From Harmonia axyridis (Eukaryota; Arthropoda; Insecta; Coleoptera; Coccinellidae), in assembly GCF_914767665.1 (NCBI RefSeq), contig NC_059504.1:44795720-44859719 (forward strand): 64,000 nucleotides of DNA. The letters are read 5' to 3'. This document shows, piece by piece, positions 11,377 to 22,848 of this stretch. The notes below the pieces were generated by a model, which was not told where the DNA came from, searched no databases, and was given only the letters and a program-made list of their open reading frames with translations. A program made the position numbers and the translations under genes. Positions within the stretch are counted from its first letter, which is position 1. Every line of letters starts with the position of its first letter.

Positions 11377-12554
11377 TTTGAATTAGAACCCTATTTTTAT
11401 AATGAATTTTTTTTCGGAATTTCAGGCCCATTATTTAAAACACGCTGTGTTGAATTTTCTGGAATTCGAAAGTTTCACGACATTTCCAAATTCTTCTATT
11501 TCAAAAATGTTTCACGTTTAGAATATTATGAATAAGTCTAATGAACAAAATACTCACAATGCATATTTCAGTTTTTTTCGTATTTTTTTTCGAGATTTAT
11601 TCCATCATCGACTCATTAGCCGTTCGGTTGAAAAAATATATTTGAGGAAAATAATTATACCATTATATGAAAACAATTATTATACTATGTTATGTTACAT
11701 TAATACAGGGCTCTTATTGATATTTTAAAAATTATTTGGAATAATGGAACAGTTGAAACAGTTATTCAGAATTCAATAGTTGATCATATAAGAAAAGGAA
11801 TTTTTTTCTAGAAAAGTATTTTCATTCCCACTGTGTAATTACATAGGAAAAATATTTAAGGTCACTATAAAATATCGAATGATAACATAAACCCAATTTT
11901 CAAAAATTAAGTACGCCCAGTTCACCAGAAACGTCTAATAAGCATTAGAACATTGGATTGAGACCTCTGCATTGTGACTTTTTTTATTTTAGATCATCAT
12001 TAATGATTTTAACAGCTATCCTAATTATTTTGGAATAATAGTGTATTTTTTTCGAAGTGTTTGTGAAGGTCAATGAAATCTCACTTTGAGCTATTCAAAG
12101 CAATAACTTCTCCCATCAGGTATGAAGGAAATGAAGACCTTGACGTCTTTCTAATATCAAATGGATTAATATCAGTTATGATTTTAAAAACTTCAAGTTG
12201 TTTCAAATGTTTGCTTGTCTAACTAATATCGTAAATTTTTCTCCCGTCATAAGGAAGCGTTATTTATGCGGAGCAGCAAATTTATTTTTCCTAGATTAAT
12301 TCCAGACAAGGAAATATTGGACCAGACTTGTAAATTAAAAAGTTTATGGTTCGAGACATATTTTTTCGACTAGGGTCGTTCAATTAACAGAATATTTTTT
12401 CCTCAAGGATGTTTCCTGTATCAAAACGATAATTAACAATTGTCTTCGAATGGTTTATTCCTTCGAATGTAATAAATAAAAAAACAAGTACGCGTGATTT
12501 CATTTTTTATGAGTTTCCGTGTAGAGATGACTGTTTTTATTGCTTGCGTATATG
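10950..12554. other. no gene seen; includes a (TA)n microsatellite
   Basis: AT-rich DNA. A pure TA run spans about 11335-11373. No exon, RNA gene or transposon end was found in the rest. Confidence 0.55.
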
Positions 12555-13781
12555 TACAGGGTGGGCAAATTTCGATGTTTTAGCAGTACAATTTTTAAAC
12601 CAGAGGAGATAGACAAAATTTGTTACCCCATTCTCAGTCTTTTTTTCAGAGGAACTAACATGGGTAGTATTCATTTTTGGCCACCTTCTTTTATTTTCGA
12701 GTTATAAGCGAAAATTGGAAAAAAGGCGATATCGAAAAAAATTTATATCTCCGTTAATACGGACTGATAATAGAGCTCTTATATTAAAACATTATACAGG
12801 CCCTTTTTTACGTAGAATCCAGTAGCGTGCTCGTCTTTTCAGCAGGATTTCTAATTACGAAGCAGTGAACCAAAGTTATGTTTTTTTTAAATGAGAACCC
12901 CTTATTTCTGTGTCATTTTTTGAAAGCTCAATCTTTTCTGATTTCAAAAATATTTACCATCGTACGGTTTGTATCAATATAAATAATTGAAAATGGTCAA
13001 AAACCCTTTTTTCATCTAAGTGTCTCAATATTTCTATGATTTCAAATGTTGATGAACACAGAAAAATACAGACAAATCCTGGATATTTATGAGAATAATC
13101 TTCTAATGCGTGCATCTCATTACAACTCTCTCGATTGAAACAGTCGATCATGTGGATCTTTTCGTTATTTCCGAATCCTTTTTGAAATGAAAAATTTATA
13201 AAATATATGTATCTAGATTCAGATTTTTTTAGAATTTAGTAAAAAGCATAGAAATAATCAGATTAATGGAAGGACACTGCTCTTGTCATAGGAATCTCTA
13301 AATTGCTATGAAATATTGAGACTTTCAGGTAAAAAAGGTTTTTGATCATTTTCTATTATTTATATTGATTCATACCAAATATTGTTATATATTTTTGAAA
13401 TTAGGGAAAATTAAGCTTTCCAAAAATGGCATAGAAATCTAGTGTTCCCATTTGAAAAAACATAACTTTGGGACATAGCTTCGTAATTGAAAACCCTTTT
13501 TAAAAGACGAGCACACCACTGGGTTCTACGTAAAAAAAGCCTGTATAATGTTTTAATTGCAGAGCTCTATCATCAATATTGGCGGAGATATAAATGTTTT
13601 TCGATATAGTCATTTTTCCAATTTTCGCTTATAACTCGAAAACAAAAGAAGGTGGCCAAAAAAGAATAATACCCTTGTTAGTTTCTCTGAAAAAGAGGCC
13701 GAGAATGGGGTATCAGATTTAGTCTATCTCCTCTGGTTTAAAAGTTGTAGTGCTAAAACATCGAAATTTGCCCACCCTGTA
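12555..13781. mobile_element. foldback family F copy 2, older and shorter
   Basis: Ends are TACAGGGTGGGCAAATTTCG and its inverse. The arms match copy 1, but with many substitutions and small indels, and much of the asymmetric centre is missing. The start codon of the 67-codon arm frame is lost in the left arm (AAAAGGCG where copy 1 has AAAATGGCG). The frame is therefore not maintained in every copy. Confidence 0.75.
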
Positions 13782-13953
13782 CACTCAGGTGCAAAATAAC
13801 GCAACAAGTTGATATTTGGTAAAATTTGAAGTCTCATAGTTTTCTTCGTGAATTGCTTAATTTCCGAAATTCTTTCAGTAAACTATTAGATAAAATTATT
13901 AATTTCAATTCGCATATTCAATATTTTGTTAAATGGTGGCCCATTAGTTACTA

Positions 13954-14362
13954 TACAGGGTTACCCAGAAGTTTGTTGTTGAACTCTTATTTTAAAACAT
14001 CATGTGAAATAATTTCGTGGTCAATTTTTTCAAATTACCAATGTCCATCAAGAACCTTCTCAACATTTTGTTTTTTGATTCATGGCTTCAACTCCACTAG
14101 TTTGAATAAAATTATCCCTGTGAAATTGTATGTGTGAAAAGTATACTGTCACCCCTAGTACAAAACATGAAATATGAAAGTCAATAAAAAACAAGGTGTT
14201 GCATAAGAAGAAACCTATTTTTAGTCATTTAGACTTTTTTTGGGACACACTGCGTATTTCCAAACAATTTGAGAATGTATCTCTAGTGGAGCCTAATGAT
14301 ACTGTGTCGAAAAATAATTCGAAAAATTTCAGCGCTTAACCGTAATGGTGTAACACCCTGTA
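13954..14362. mobile_element. short TACAGGGT-ended element
   Basis: The left end TACAGGGTTACCCAGAAG is mirrored at the right end by GTGTAACACCCTGTATA, with TA at both borders. About 409 bp, with only short inverted ends and no coding signal. The part near 14225-14340 resembles old repeat sequence at 6030-6160. Confidence 0.45.
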
Positions 14363-14483
14363 TAATTTTCAATTAAATGACATTGAAAGGATTGTGTTCT
14401 TTTTCTGATTTGAAGTAGATATTTGGTAGGATAGGAGGAAATAATGAATTATGGTCCAAAATGTTCGATGTTTTTTCCTCCTG

Positions 14484-14874
14484 TATAAGTAGCGGAAGAA
14501 TGTATCAGACTCATTCGATACTATGTATCATAATTATAACTTATGTAACCGTAATTAATCCTAATATAATTCAAAGTCGACCTCAAGGAAATCGTTCTTC
14601 ATGAAATTGAACCTGTGGGTAAAAAAAAGTAGTAGGTACAATTGTCATGCTGAAAGGCAAGCAGGCTTTCAGTTCTTATGTAGATGTTCGCGTCAATCAA
14701 ATCAGTGGTTACTTGATAATATCGAGTACGGCGCTTGTACTTGGCCAGGCTGTGATAAAAATGAATTTCATTTGTCGAATTTCCATTTCGAATCAGGTGA
14801 AGAATTTTGTTTTGATTCTCGTGTTTTTGTTAAGAATAATTCGAATGACGCGATGTTAACATAATGCGGATACA
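14484..14874 (+). promoter_or_regulatory. candidate promoter and 5' leader for the first N-terminal exon
   Basis: A TATAAGT box at 14484 is followed 29 bp later by TCATTC, a match to the insect initiator with its A at 14513. The implied leader of about 360 nt reaches the ATG at 14875. It contains upstream ATGs (14601, 14647) with overlapping open frames, which would reduce translation unless part of the leader is spliced out. The TATA-initiator spacing is seen directly; promoter activity is inference. Confidence 0.4.
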
Positions 14875-15042
14875 ATGACGTATTACTTCAATTGGTTGAA
14901 GAGTAAGAAGGAGATAGAGATACCAGGTTATGCGAAACCGAGGAGGCATTCTTTGGATCCCAAAAGTTTGGAAAGTTCTGGTGTACAGAGGATACGCTTT
15001 AGATACGACCAGCAACCACAGCAGCAGCAACAGCAGAAACAA
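14875..15042 (+). CDS. SNF4Agamma: AMPK gamma subunit, alternative first coding exon (isoform A)
   Basis: The frame opens just upstream (stop at 14857-14859). The ATG at 14875 has a good insect context (ACAATGA). The 56 codons begin MTYYFNWLKSKKEIEIPGYA, continue with a basic KPRRHSLDPKSLE stretch and end in a Gln-rich QQPQQQQQQKQ tail. The exon stops in phase 0 at a CAA|GTAATG donor. It cannot join the shared exon at 56698 directly, because that exon needs one leading base. The 25-nt microexon at 18038 supplies the phase change. The RRHSLDP motif resembles RQKSLDP in the shared exon. Assignment to the AMPK gamma gene rests on position, strand, phase and style; I recognise no domain in it. 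Confidence 0.5.
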
Positions 15043-15115
15043 GTAATGTGCAAAATTATTTTTGAAAATGTTTGTGAATTTTTGTTCTCAATGTGAATTG
15101 AACTGTTCTTATAAA

Positions 15116-15559
15116 GGGTATTTTTTTTAGAGCTATAGAACTTTAAATTGCAATAAAACAACGATGATTGACATGAATTTTATTTATCCGCAGGATAATC
15201 TTGTGGCATTACATTTTAAATATGATTTCTGGCATATGACCGCCACGGCTGGCTCGGATGTAGTCCAATCTGGACGTCCAATTTTCGATGACTTTTTCCA
15301 ACATTTGTGGCCGTATATCGGCAATAACACGGCGAATGTTGCTTCCAAATGGTCAAGGGTTTGTGGCTTATCCGCATAGACCAATGACTTTACATAGCCC
15401 CACAGAAAGTAGTCTAGCGGTGTTAAATCTCAAGATCTTGGAGGTCAATTCACAGGTCCAAAACGTGAAATTAGGCGGTCACCAAACGTGTCTTTCAATA
15501 AATCGATTGTGGCACGAGCTGTGTGACATGTTGCGCCGTCTTGTTGGAACCACAGCTCC
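15116..15559 (-). pseudogene. DD41D 940-bp family, copy 1 (truncated)
   Basis: Starts at the family terminus (GGGTATTTTTTTTAGAGC). It carries the C-terminal half of the transposase on the minus strand (15184-15384 and following, including the TSEPAVAVICQKSYLKCN-type tail in one frame). It breaks off at about 15559, inside the codons for the WFQQDGA block, and joins unrelated repeat sequence. Frameshifted and non-functional. Confidence 0.75.
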
Positions 15560-15679
15560 ACCACAGTTTGTTATTTTGAAAATTTCATGGCAGTTCTAAC
15601 AACAATCAAATTTTGTCTTTCTGTGTTACATTGCTGTACAACTTTGCTTTCGCCGTTTTTTTCCGAAATCTGGACTTCC
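15560..15679. repeat. junction repeat between two transposon fragments
   Basis: About 120 bp containing GTACAACTTTGCTTTCGCCG, also present in related form near 3150-3180. It lies between the broken DD41D copy and the broken mariner. Confidence 0.35.
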
Positions 15680-16565
15680 CATTCCAACATTTCAAGTATG
15701 TCTTGACCATTTCCGCAACATGGGGTCGAGCATTGTCATGCTGTAAAATCACTTTATCATGTCTCTCGTTGTATTGCGACCATTTGTCTCTCAATGCTCG
15801 ACTCAAACGCATTAATTTCGTTCAATGACAATCGCCTGTAATTGTTTCAGTCGGTTTTAATAACTCATAATACACTACGTCGAGCTGGTCCAACCAAATA
15901 CTGAGCATGACGTTGGAAACGTGAATATTCGGTTTGGCCGTCGATGTGGAAGCATGGTCGGGATATCCCCATGATTTTCTGCGCTTGGGATTATTGTAAT
16001 GAAACCATTTTTAGCCTCCAGTGACAACGCTATGGAGAAATCCCTTCCGTCTTTGCCTTGCATGCAGATGTACACAAGCAAACAAACGCCCTTCAACACT
16101 CCTAGGCTTAAACTCTTACGGCACCCAATTTCCTTGTTTCTGAATCATTCCCAAGACTTTCATGCGTTTTGGAATGGCTTGTTGCGTCACTCCCAATGAC
16201 CTTGCCAATTCTTGTTGCGTTTGACATGAGTCTTGATCGAGTAATGCCCCCAATTCTGCATCTTCGAAAACCTTCTTTCTTTCACCCCTGGTCTTCGACG
16301 TCAAAATCAGCGTCCTTGAAGCGTGGAAACTATTCTCGGAACGTTCTTTCACTAACAGCGTTCTCACCATTCGTATTTGAGAGCATTCGATGAGCCTCAG
16401 CCGCAGATTACTCCATATTAAGCAGAAAATTAAAACAAGACAAATGACAAGAATTTGGCTCGTAAGCTGACATGTTCAATCGGGAATAACTTCATGAGGC
16501 AGGCACAAATCTACTAATATTTTGATGTCGTTATGCCTACAAATACCTAAGCTTATTGTATGACA
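15680..16565 (-). pseudogene. mariner family C copy 2 (broken)
   Basis: Minus-strand mariner transposase read in pieces. From high to low coordinates: the helix-turn-helix segment with SCQTQQELARSLGVTQQAI and then LGMIQKQGNWVP (16116-16280), a central degraded part (15875-16099), and the second catalytic block with LQHDNARPHVAEMVKTYL (15700-15812). After GKSRF the sequence leaves the family, so the third aspartate region is missing. Several frameshifts. The 5' leader (16380-16565) matches the plus-strand fragment at 3215. Confidence 0.75.
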
Positions 16566-16589
16566 TCTATGATCTATTTATTTGGAAAG

Positions 16590-16735
16590 TTGTACACCTA
16601 ATATATGAAACAATTCTACCCAATCATGTCAATATTACACTACTAATTGCATTCAGAGCAATTATCAAGCACCATAACAACACGAATGAATTTAACAACT
16701 TCATTCCAAATAATTTTCAAAACGTCACGTTTTGG
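16590..16735 (-). repeat. repeat block K copy 2
   Basis: Reverse-complement relative of 3462-3600 (TTGACATGATTGGGT and TTATTTGGAATGAAGTTGT segments). Here it lies upstream of the mariner in transcription direction, while in copy 1 it lies downstream. Confidence 0.5.
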
Positions 16736-16849
16736 CAATGTGTATGTTAAAAGTATAGCAAAGTATTATTGCGCTAATCAAAGAAAAATTCCCAGAAAAA
16801 CAACATACAGTCACACCTATATTTGGGGAATATATGAGGATGTTTCGTA

Positions 16850-18030
16850 AGAAAAACATGTTTAACCATTTACACTTTTAGGTACTCTCTATATATTTCC
16901 AAAGAATTTGAGAACAATTGATACACCCTGTATATCATAAAGAAAAAACTGACCTAAAAAGCTCATAAACTTTCAATAATGCTAATAAACACGCATATCT
17001 GTTTGTCTATTTGAATCTCTCAATAAATGATTTCTATTTATTGGTCGATAAATTAACTTATGTCATTAGTCCATCATAAAAAACTACATGATTGCTCATG
17101 AATGAATAATAGTGGTAAACCCCTGTTATACAAAACGAATTCAACAAGTGGAATGGTACATCTTCATTATATTTTTAAGAATTCTAATGCGAAAATTTTC
17201 CATTGGTTTTTCATTTCAAGTAGGTAGGTATCCTACACTTTGTTTACTCGGAATTTAATATCAGATATTTGACATTAAGACAGCAAGAGAATGCTTTCAG
17301 CACCGAGTATATCTTATTATGACTTAATAAGTAGGTGCATGTAATTTATTTGCTTTTTCTGCAACTATAAGTTATCTTTAGCCAATGCAAAAAAGCACTG
17401 GGTTTAAGTAAACATGGACAATCTTAATCCTAATTGGGATGATGTATATAAATAATTATGCTATCGGAGAATTGATTCCAGATATAGAGGAGATATGTAT
17501 CATTCAATGACTGATTATATGTATGGAATCAGTAATTTTGACCGTCATTTTGAAGATGATCATTATTGAAATGATCTTCTGTTTTAAATATTCCTGAATA
17601 TCATTTCGTAAAACAATTATTTCATTCTCTTGAGGAGAATAAATTAGAAGAGGTTCAACTAGAGAATACTCTGTAAGAGATCCATCTTTCCAATTATTGT
17701 CAATATTCCCCTCTTTAGATAATTCCATATGTCTATATTTTCTATATTGAGTGGCATAGGTAGGTAACTAGGCAGGAGTGCTTTAGAAAAAAATCCGTTA
17801 TATTAACTGATTTATTTATCTATAAAAAATGGTACCCATTGAGATTTTTGATAACTCTGAGTTAAAATAGAGTTTCCACATGTTTATTAACTTTATATGC
17901 AACTGGACAAAGCGCATCCACCATTTAAGACTTCAAATAAATATTAGGAATTCTCCTAATTTCTTGTGTCTCATTAATTTCTAATTGCTACTGTCGATAT
18001 TGCATTCTCATTCTGACGATGTTTTTTTTT
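16850..18030. other. intron sequence, no gene seen
   Basis: AT-rich. Short repeat debris near 16860-16935 ends ACACCCTGTATA. No exon or RNA gene identified. Confidence 0.5.
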
Positions 18031-18037
18031 ATTTCAG

Positions 18038-18062
18038 AAAGCTCATCAACTTCCTGGTGGTG
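18038..18062 (+). CDS. SNF4Agamma: 25-nt microexon of AMPK gamma (isoform A)
   Basis: A strong polypyrimidine tract and acceptor (TTTTTTTTTATTTCAG) precede 25 nt. They are followed at once by a consensus donor GTAAGT at 18063. Read in phase 0 the exon encodes KAHQLPGG plus one base, so it turns a phase-0 upstream junction into phase 1. That is exactly what is needed to join exon 14875-15042 to the shared exon at 56698, giving QKQ-KAHQLPGG-G-AHIRQKS. Both splice sites are seen directly; use in this transcript is inferred. It is too short to identify by similarity. Confidence 0.55.
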
Positions 18063-18764
18063 GTAAGTACAGAATTCTTAATTCGTAATTGTAAAGATTC
18101 GGTACATAAACGCTAGATGGCAATACAGTTATCGTATCGCCTCATCGTATAAATTATTAATATTTTCAATTTGATTTATTTATTGCAGTTATTGGTGGAA
18201 TAAAATAATGCCTTTCTTATATTCAGCTAATTTGCGATCGTCAATTCGTTCGAATGTATTAGGTGTAGTAAAAAGAAATCCATTATTTTTCCAATAGATG
18301 GCTTTAGTTATATGTATCTCGCGTTGTATGACACCGATCGGAACCCACTAGATAGCGTTAGAAAGATGACATCTTGTACTACAAAAACTCTTTTGACAGG
18401 TTTGCGATTAGTTGAAAAAGTTCAGTTTGAGCGCGCGTCAAAGATGGACTCTAGAAAAGAAAAAATACGAAAAGAAAAAATACTAGCGAGCCAGGCGGCT
18501 GAAAATGTGAATATTGTTTATGGTCCTGATACTGTAACAACCAATCACGTGCCATTTCGATTTTGTCGATTCCGTTCCAGTTATTTCGACGTCAAAAATG
18601 CATCACGCACTGAAAGGACAATTTTCGAAAATGCCGATAAAATCATAAACAATGTCGAATCCGACCGTCATGTAAACACTGTGTCGATTGTCAAGAGTTG
18701 AAGATTGCATAAAAAAATTTTGGAACCGTTTCCTTAAGGCTGGTCTCAAGAAGAAGCTCGATGT

Positions 18765-18808
18765 ATGGGTACCACACGAGTTAACGCAAAAAACCTCATG
18801 GACCCAAT
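18765..18808 (+). repeat. 44-bp target duplication, left copy
   Basis: Part of the mariner coding sequence, starting ATGGGTACCACACGAGTTAA. Repeated at 19648-19691 on the other side of the LINE fragment, same length, about 5 differences. Confidence 0.6.
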
Positions 18809-19647
18809 CGCAACATAATCGATTCTACAGACCGAGATAATGGCTGTTTATGTATGCGCTCAGGAGTGTCTTAAAACGAAACTCAAGGGGGCGCATATCT
18901 ACATCACCACGGATAGCCAAACCACGCTGAGATCCCTGGGATCGTGTTGCCAGGGGTCTCTGCTGACTTGGGAGTGCCGTCACACCATAAAGCAACTGGC
19001 CAGAGGAAATAAGGTGACTTTACTATGGGTACCAGGGCACTGTGGGGTTGAAGGAAATGAAAAAGCTGATGAACTTGCAAAAAGTGCATCAAGGTTAACA
19101 CCTGCTGGACCTGAGCCTTTCTGTAGGCTAGGCAAAGACCAATATAAAGCTGCGGTCCTGCTATGGGAGTTGAACAACAGAATAATCCACTGGACTAACA
19201 CTCCTAGACTTGTTCAGGCAAATAAATTCGTGACGATTTCACCTACCTACTCCAAAAAGCTCCTGAAGCTGTCACTAGCCGAGCTCCGGGTGATGGTGGG
19301 ACTGCTGACGGGGCACTGTCGGTACAAACATCATTTATACCCTATGGGAAAGTCAGCAGACGAGATTTGCAAGCTCTGTGGATCGGAAGCAGAAACAGCC
19401 GAACACTTGGTATGCAAGTGTCCGGAGCTGGCTGGCCTAAAAACCATTCACATGGGTCAGCCGGTCCTGGATACCAGAGAGGTAACGGCTAAGGCACCTA
19501 TGGAGGTTGTCAGTTTTATTAACGTCATTGACGACCTTCTTGGGTTTCTATGAATGAGTAGAGTAGAGAACAAAGGATCTGCATGGTCGCAGTTCCCGGA
19601 AGGTTTACCGAACCTAAACGACCCCAGTTCAAATAATAATAATAATA
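18809..19647 (+). mobile_element. 5'-truncated non-LTR retrotransposon, RNase H and 3' end
   Basis: An open frame of at least 237 codons (from 18840; in-frame similarity starts about 18815 with SILQTEIMAVYV) encodes a retrotransposon RNase H domain. ITTDSQTTLRSL carries the second-strand aspartate, and LLWVPGHCGVEGNEKADELA the closing motif. A C-terminal zinc-finger-like CKLCGSEAETAEHLVCKC follows at about residues 178-195. The frame is intact to its stop at 19553, and the tail is an AAT repeat (19636-19648). The order resembles the I/R1/jockey group. The reverse transcriptase and endonuclease are absent, so this is a dead 3' fragment. Confidence 0.85.
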
Positions 19648-19691
19648 ATGGGTACCACACAAGTTAACACTTAAAACCTCATGGACCTAAT
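19648..19691 (+). repeat. 44-bp target duplication, right copy
   Basis: Right-hand partner of 18765-18808; the mariner frame resumes from here (CTCATGGACCTAATTTCCAT). Confidence 0.6.
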
Positions 19692-20325
19692 TTCCATCAG
19701 AGAATCGCTGCTGAATCACAACTAAATCAACCCATTTTTAAAGCGGTTGGTGACTGATGGTGAAAAGTAGATCAGTTGCGACAACATCAAGCAAAAACGG
19801 TAGTGGTCAGAATGCGATGAGCTGTGGAAACGGTGGCCAAGCTAGGATTAACGGCCAGGAAGATTTTGGTGTGTGTTTGCTAGGATTAGCAGGTAATTAT
19901 CTACTATAAACTGCTCCCTTACGAAACAACTGTTTACTCAAAATTGTGCTGTCAACAATAGGACCAATAGGAGAGGAATTGTTCCATCGGGACAACGCCA
20001 CACCACACGCAACTTGCCAGAAGCTCAGGAAGCTTAGCTTGGAGGTTCTTATGCATCCACCTTTTAGTCCGGACCTGGCACCAAGTGATTACCATCAATT
20101 CCTGTTCATGACGAACAATTTTGCTGGTGAAAAATTCGCTTCAATAGTAGCTTGTGAAAATTGACTGTCTCAATTTTTTGCCAATAGGAACGAGGACTTC
20201 TATGATAGAGACATAATGTCTATCGAAACAACAACAAGTTTTCGAACAAAACTATAACTATATAACTAAAGTAATTAAAACCTTGTTTTTCATGCAAACA
20301 TAGGGGATTTATTTTTACTACACGA

Positions 20326-20859
20326 CGATTATCTTCATCAGATTTCAATAAAAGAGAGCCTAAATCGAGGCCTAAATGCTTTTCCACTATGGTCCATCGA
20401 TATCTTCATTGTTATGTGGTACATTATTTCTTCTGGAGCTCAAGATTAAAAAAGAACCATGAAACCTGAATTTTATGTAACTCTTAATTGTGGAAGATAA
20501 TAACCTTAGATTTTGAACATTTAATTACGCGACCTCGAAAAACAATATTTTGACTGCAAACATCAAATAATAGTCTCTACGTTAATACAAACAGCTATAA
20601 AATCACTGATTGAATATTCAAGGCAAATAGTCGCTTATGTTTTTTCACTATCGCCTACAATTAAGTTCCAGTGATTTGTTTTTATTATGAATTATTGAAT
20701 TCCATTCTATATGTAGAGAGGTGTTGTTGCTCTATAAATAATAACTACTTCGATTCTGTCACACTGGAAGAAATTATAGTTTAACTTAATATTCCATTCG
20801 GTTTAATAAAAAGGAATAATAAAATAAAAGTATATGACATATTTATTCGATATAACCTC
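20326..20859. other. intron sequence, no gene seen
   Basis: AT-rich, without recognisable elements. Confidence 0.5.
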
Positions 20860-21421
20860 AGAGTAATAAACATAGATAGGGGGAGCATACGTTATTTTCA
20901 GTGAGCAAACATGAACTATCAAATATGAGATGAAGCGCGCGGTAATGAAAACATATCAGTGATACGATAATTCAGTCAATTCGCGAGTTTCTCCACAAAG
21001 AACACACTTCTTATGTCCTATAGTGACTCAACGATTCATATCAACTCAAAATATATTGAAATAAATACCTAAATATATCAGAAATTCAGAAAACAAACTC
21101 CAAGCGCGCCAAACGATTTGAAACAACCGATGACACTAGGAGAGCAAAAGTTGCCAAACCTTGGATTTCAGCAGGTAGATACAGAAAATAACAAATATTC
21201 TGCTTATTATAAATTCGACAATTAGGAAAAATATCGGATTCCAAATATTCAAATTTGTATATTTAATTGGGAATCACTCAAATAATTATATTTCATATAT
21301 TCATATAGTGATATAGCAAAATTGTGGATTAGAAAATATATCACAATCCGACAACGTAATCTAACCATGTTGGAAACATGTAAAAATTGCTTATACTCCT
21401 TCTATCTATGTTTAGTACTCT
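20860..21421 (+). mobile_element. MITE family E copy 3
   Basis: Complete copy, 562 bp. Left end AGAGTAATAAACATAGATAG, right end CTATCTATGTTTAGTACTCT. Contains CCAAACCTTGGATTTCAGCA. Confidence 0.8.
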
Positions 21422-22645
21422 ATGAATATTACTATTCACTTTAACTAATCTGTCATTTTGGCAGTGATTCTTAGAAAAACATCTCCTCACATTTTTTCGC
21501 TTGTCCTTGAAATCGAATACTAATATGAATTGATAACCCACAAAGAGATTCTGAAAAAAAATTTCCGTGTGCAGTGTTTATCAACATATTCATATTAGGA
21601 CAAACTACACGCAAACAACAAGGTCAACGATATGAATGTACAGCATTATTGAATAATGATTTTCCGTTGGCTTTATATGAGCCAACTGGTAAATATTGCT
21701 TAATGAAGCTGCCCACGAGGATACAACAATATTGTCTATCAAGAGAGGCCACTTGAGTAGAGGATGCAGATTAATTCATTCTTCGACTCGCTTTTCCATT
21801 CAGAATAAGAGACCTTGTGGTCTTAGGTGGTCTTGAAACCTGTCAGTTTCGTTGATGTGTGAAATTCACCCAGTGATTTTTTCGAATTATGGTTATATAT
21901 TTTTTTAATAACCCCGTATATGACTTAAAGTTCGGTAGTTAAGAGGGATTACCACCTCGTGGCTTTCCACGTGTCAATCAAACATTAGGTATCCGTTCAT
22001 TTTCCCATTGGCGCTCCCTCGATGACCAAACTTTGTAAGGTGAACGAAGTTGTACATTCACTTTATCTTCCTTCCCTTTACGAAGAATATAAGTAGAAGT
22101 CAGCATTGTACGACGGTCGTTTATTTTTTCAATTATTATAGTTTTACCTCTTTTGTAATGATATTTTATAGATTTTTTTCGCGAATAGTTTAAAAATAGA
22201 TCGGTGCTTTGTACATAGAACATATCAACAATTCTTTTGCAAAAAACGGAAAATAACCAACTATTTTTTCATTCTTAAATTAAAAATATTGTCATTCTAA
22301 AATATAGATTATTGTGTGGAGAAATTATGTGAAAACTCCATAAAAATCGGTGGTTCTAATAGGAAAATTCTATGATTTCATTTCGAATTAAGCAGCCACG
22401 TGTTGATATTGCAAAATTTCTGGATTTTTAAGTTATGCAGATTTATTTGAGAATAAACATATATTTTTTTAATTATTTATTACAAACAGTGAATAAGAAA
22501 ATTTCATGATCTTTAAAATTCTGATATTCAAATATAGAAAGTGCCATTAGAATTATTTTATTGTTGGGGTCTCTACTTGATGCAAATTCACTTCATATGG
22601 AAAATAAGGAATGAATAAACTTCAATTTCCTCTTTTCCTTATAAT
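21422..22645. other. intron sequence, no gene seen
   Basis: AT-rich; open frames here carry no recognisable motif and no matching splice signals. Confidence 0.5.
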
Positions 22646-22745
22646 GGGTGTTTTTTAAAAGCTTGGGAACTTTAAATTATGATATAAGACAGAAATATTA
22701 TTGCAATTAATTTTTATTACTATAATCTGATAGATTATATTTATT
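22646..22745 (-). repeat. DD41D-related terminus fragment
   Basis: GGGTGTTTTTTAAAAGCTTG followed by AACTTTAAATTATGATATAA, AGACAGAAATATTATTG and ACTATAATCTGATAGATTAT. This matches the terminal ~100 bp of the remnant at 36504. Only the end is left. Confidence 0.5.
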
Positions 22746-22848
22746 TATTTATCTTTCAATTTGGAAAAGTTGTTCTTGCATTAAACGATTTATGCTGAAT
22801 TGCCAAACTTTATTGAACAGAAAAGTCAACACAGTTTGACATTCTTAT

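Larger units (their letters stand above)
18262..20325 (+). pseudogene. mariner (family B) copy, interrupted by a LINE
   Basis: Terminal inverted repeats GGTGTAGTAAAAAGAAATCC (18262) and GGATTTATTTTTACTACAC (ending about 20323) bound the element. Without the LINE and its duplicated target it would be about 1.2 kb, typical for mariner. The plus-strand frame from 18312 contains FRSSYFDVKNASRTERTIFE and then ENADKI, and the KKKLDVWVPHEL segment follows near 18750. After the insertion come FHRDNATPHATCQKL and VLMHPPFSPDLAPSDYH (19970-20095), with the second and third catalytic aspartates. The first aspartate block (normally GDEKW) is destroyed near 19760, and stops are present. Non-functional. Confidence 0.8.

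Noticed and set aside
11237..11431. Minus-strand frame with Ile-Tyr repeats
   Set aside because: It is the translation of the (TA)n microsatellite at about 11335-11373.
14601..14864. 87-codon plus-strand frame before the isoform A exon
   Set aside because: No recognisable domain, and it overlaps another upstream frame; more likely leader sequence than a coding exon.
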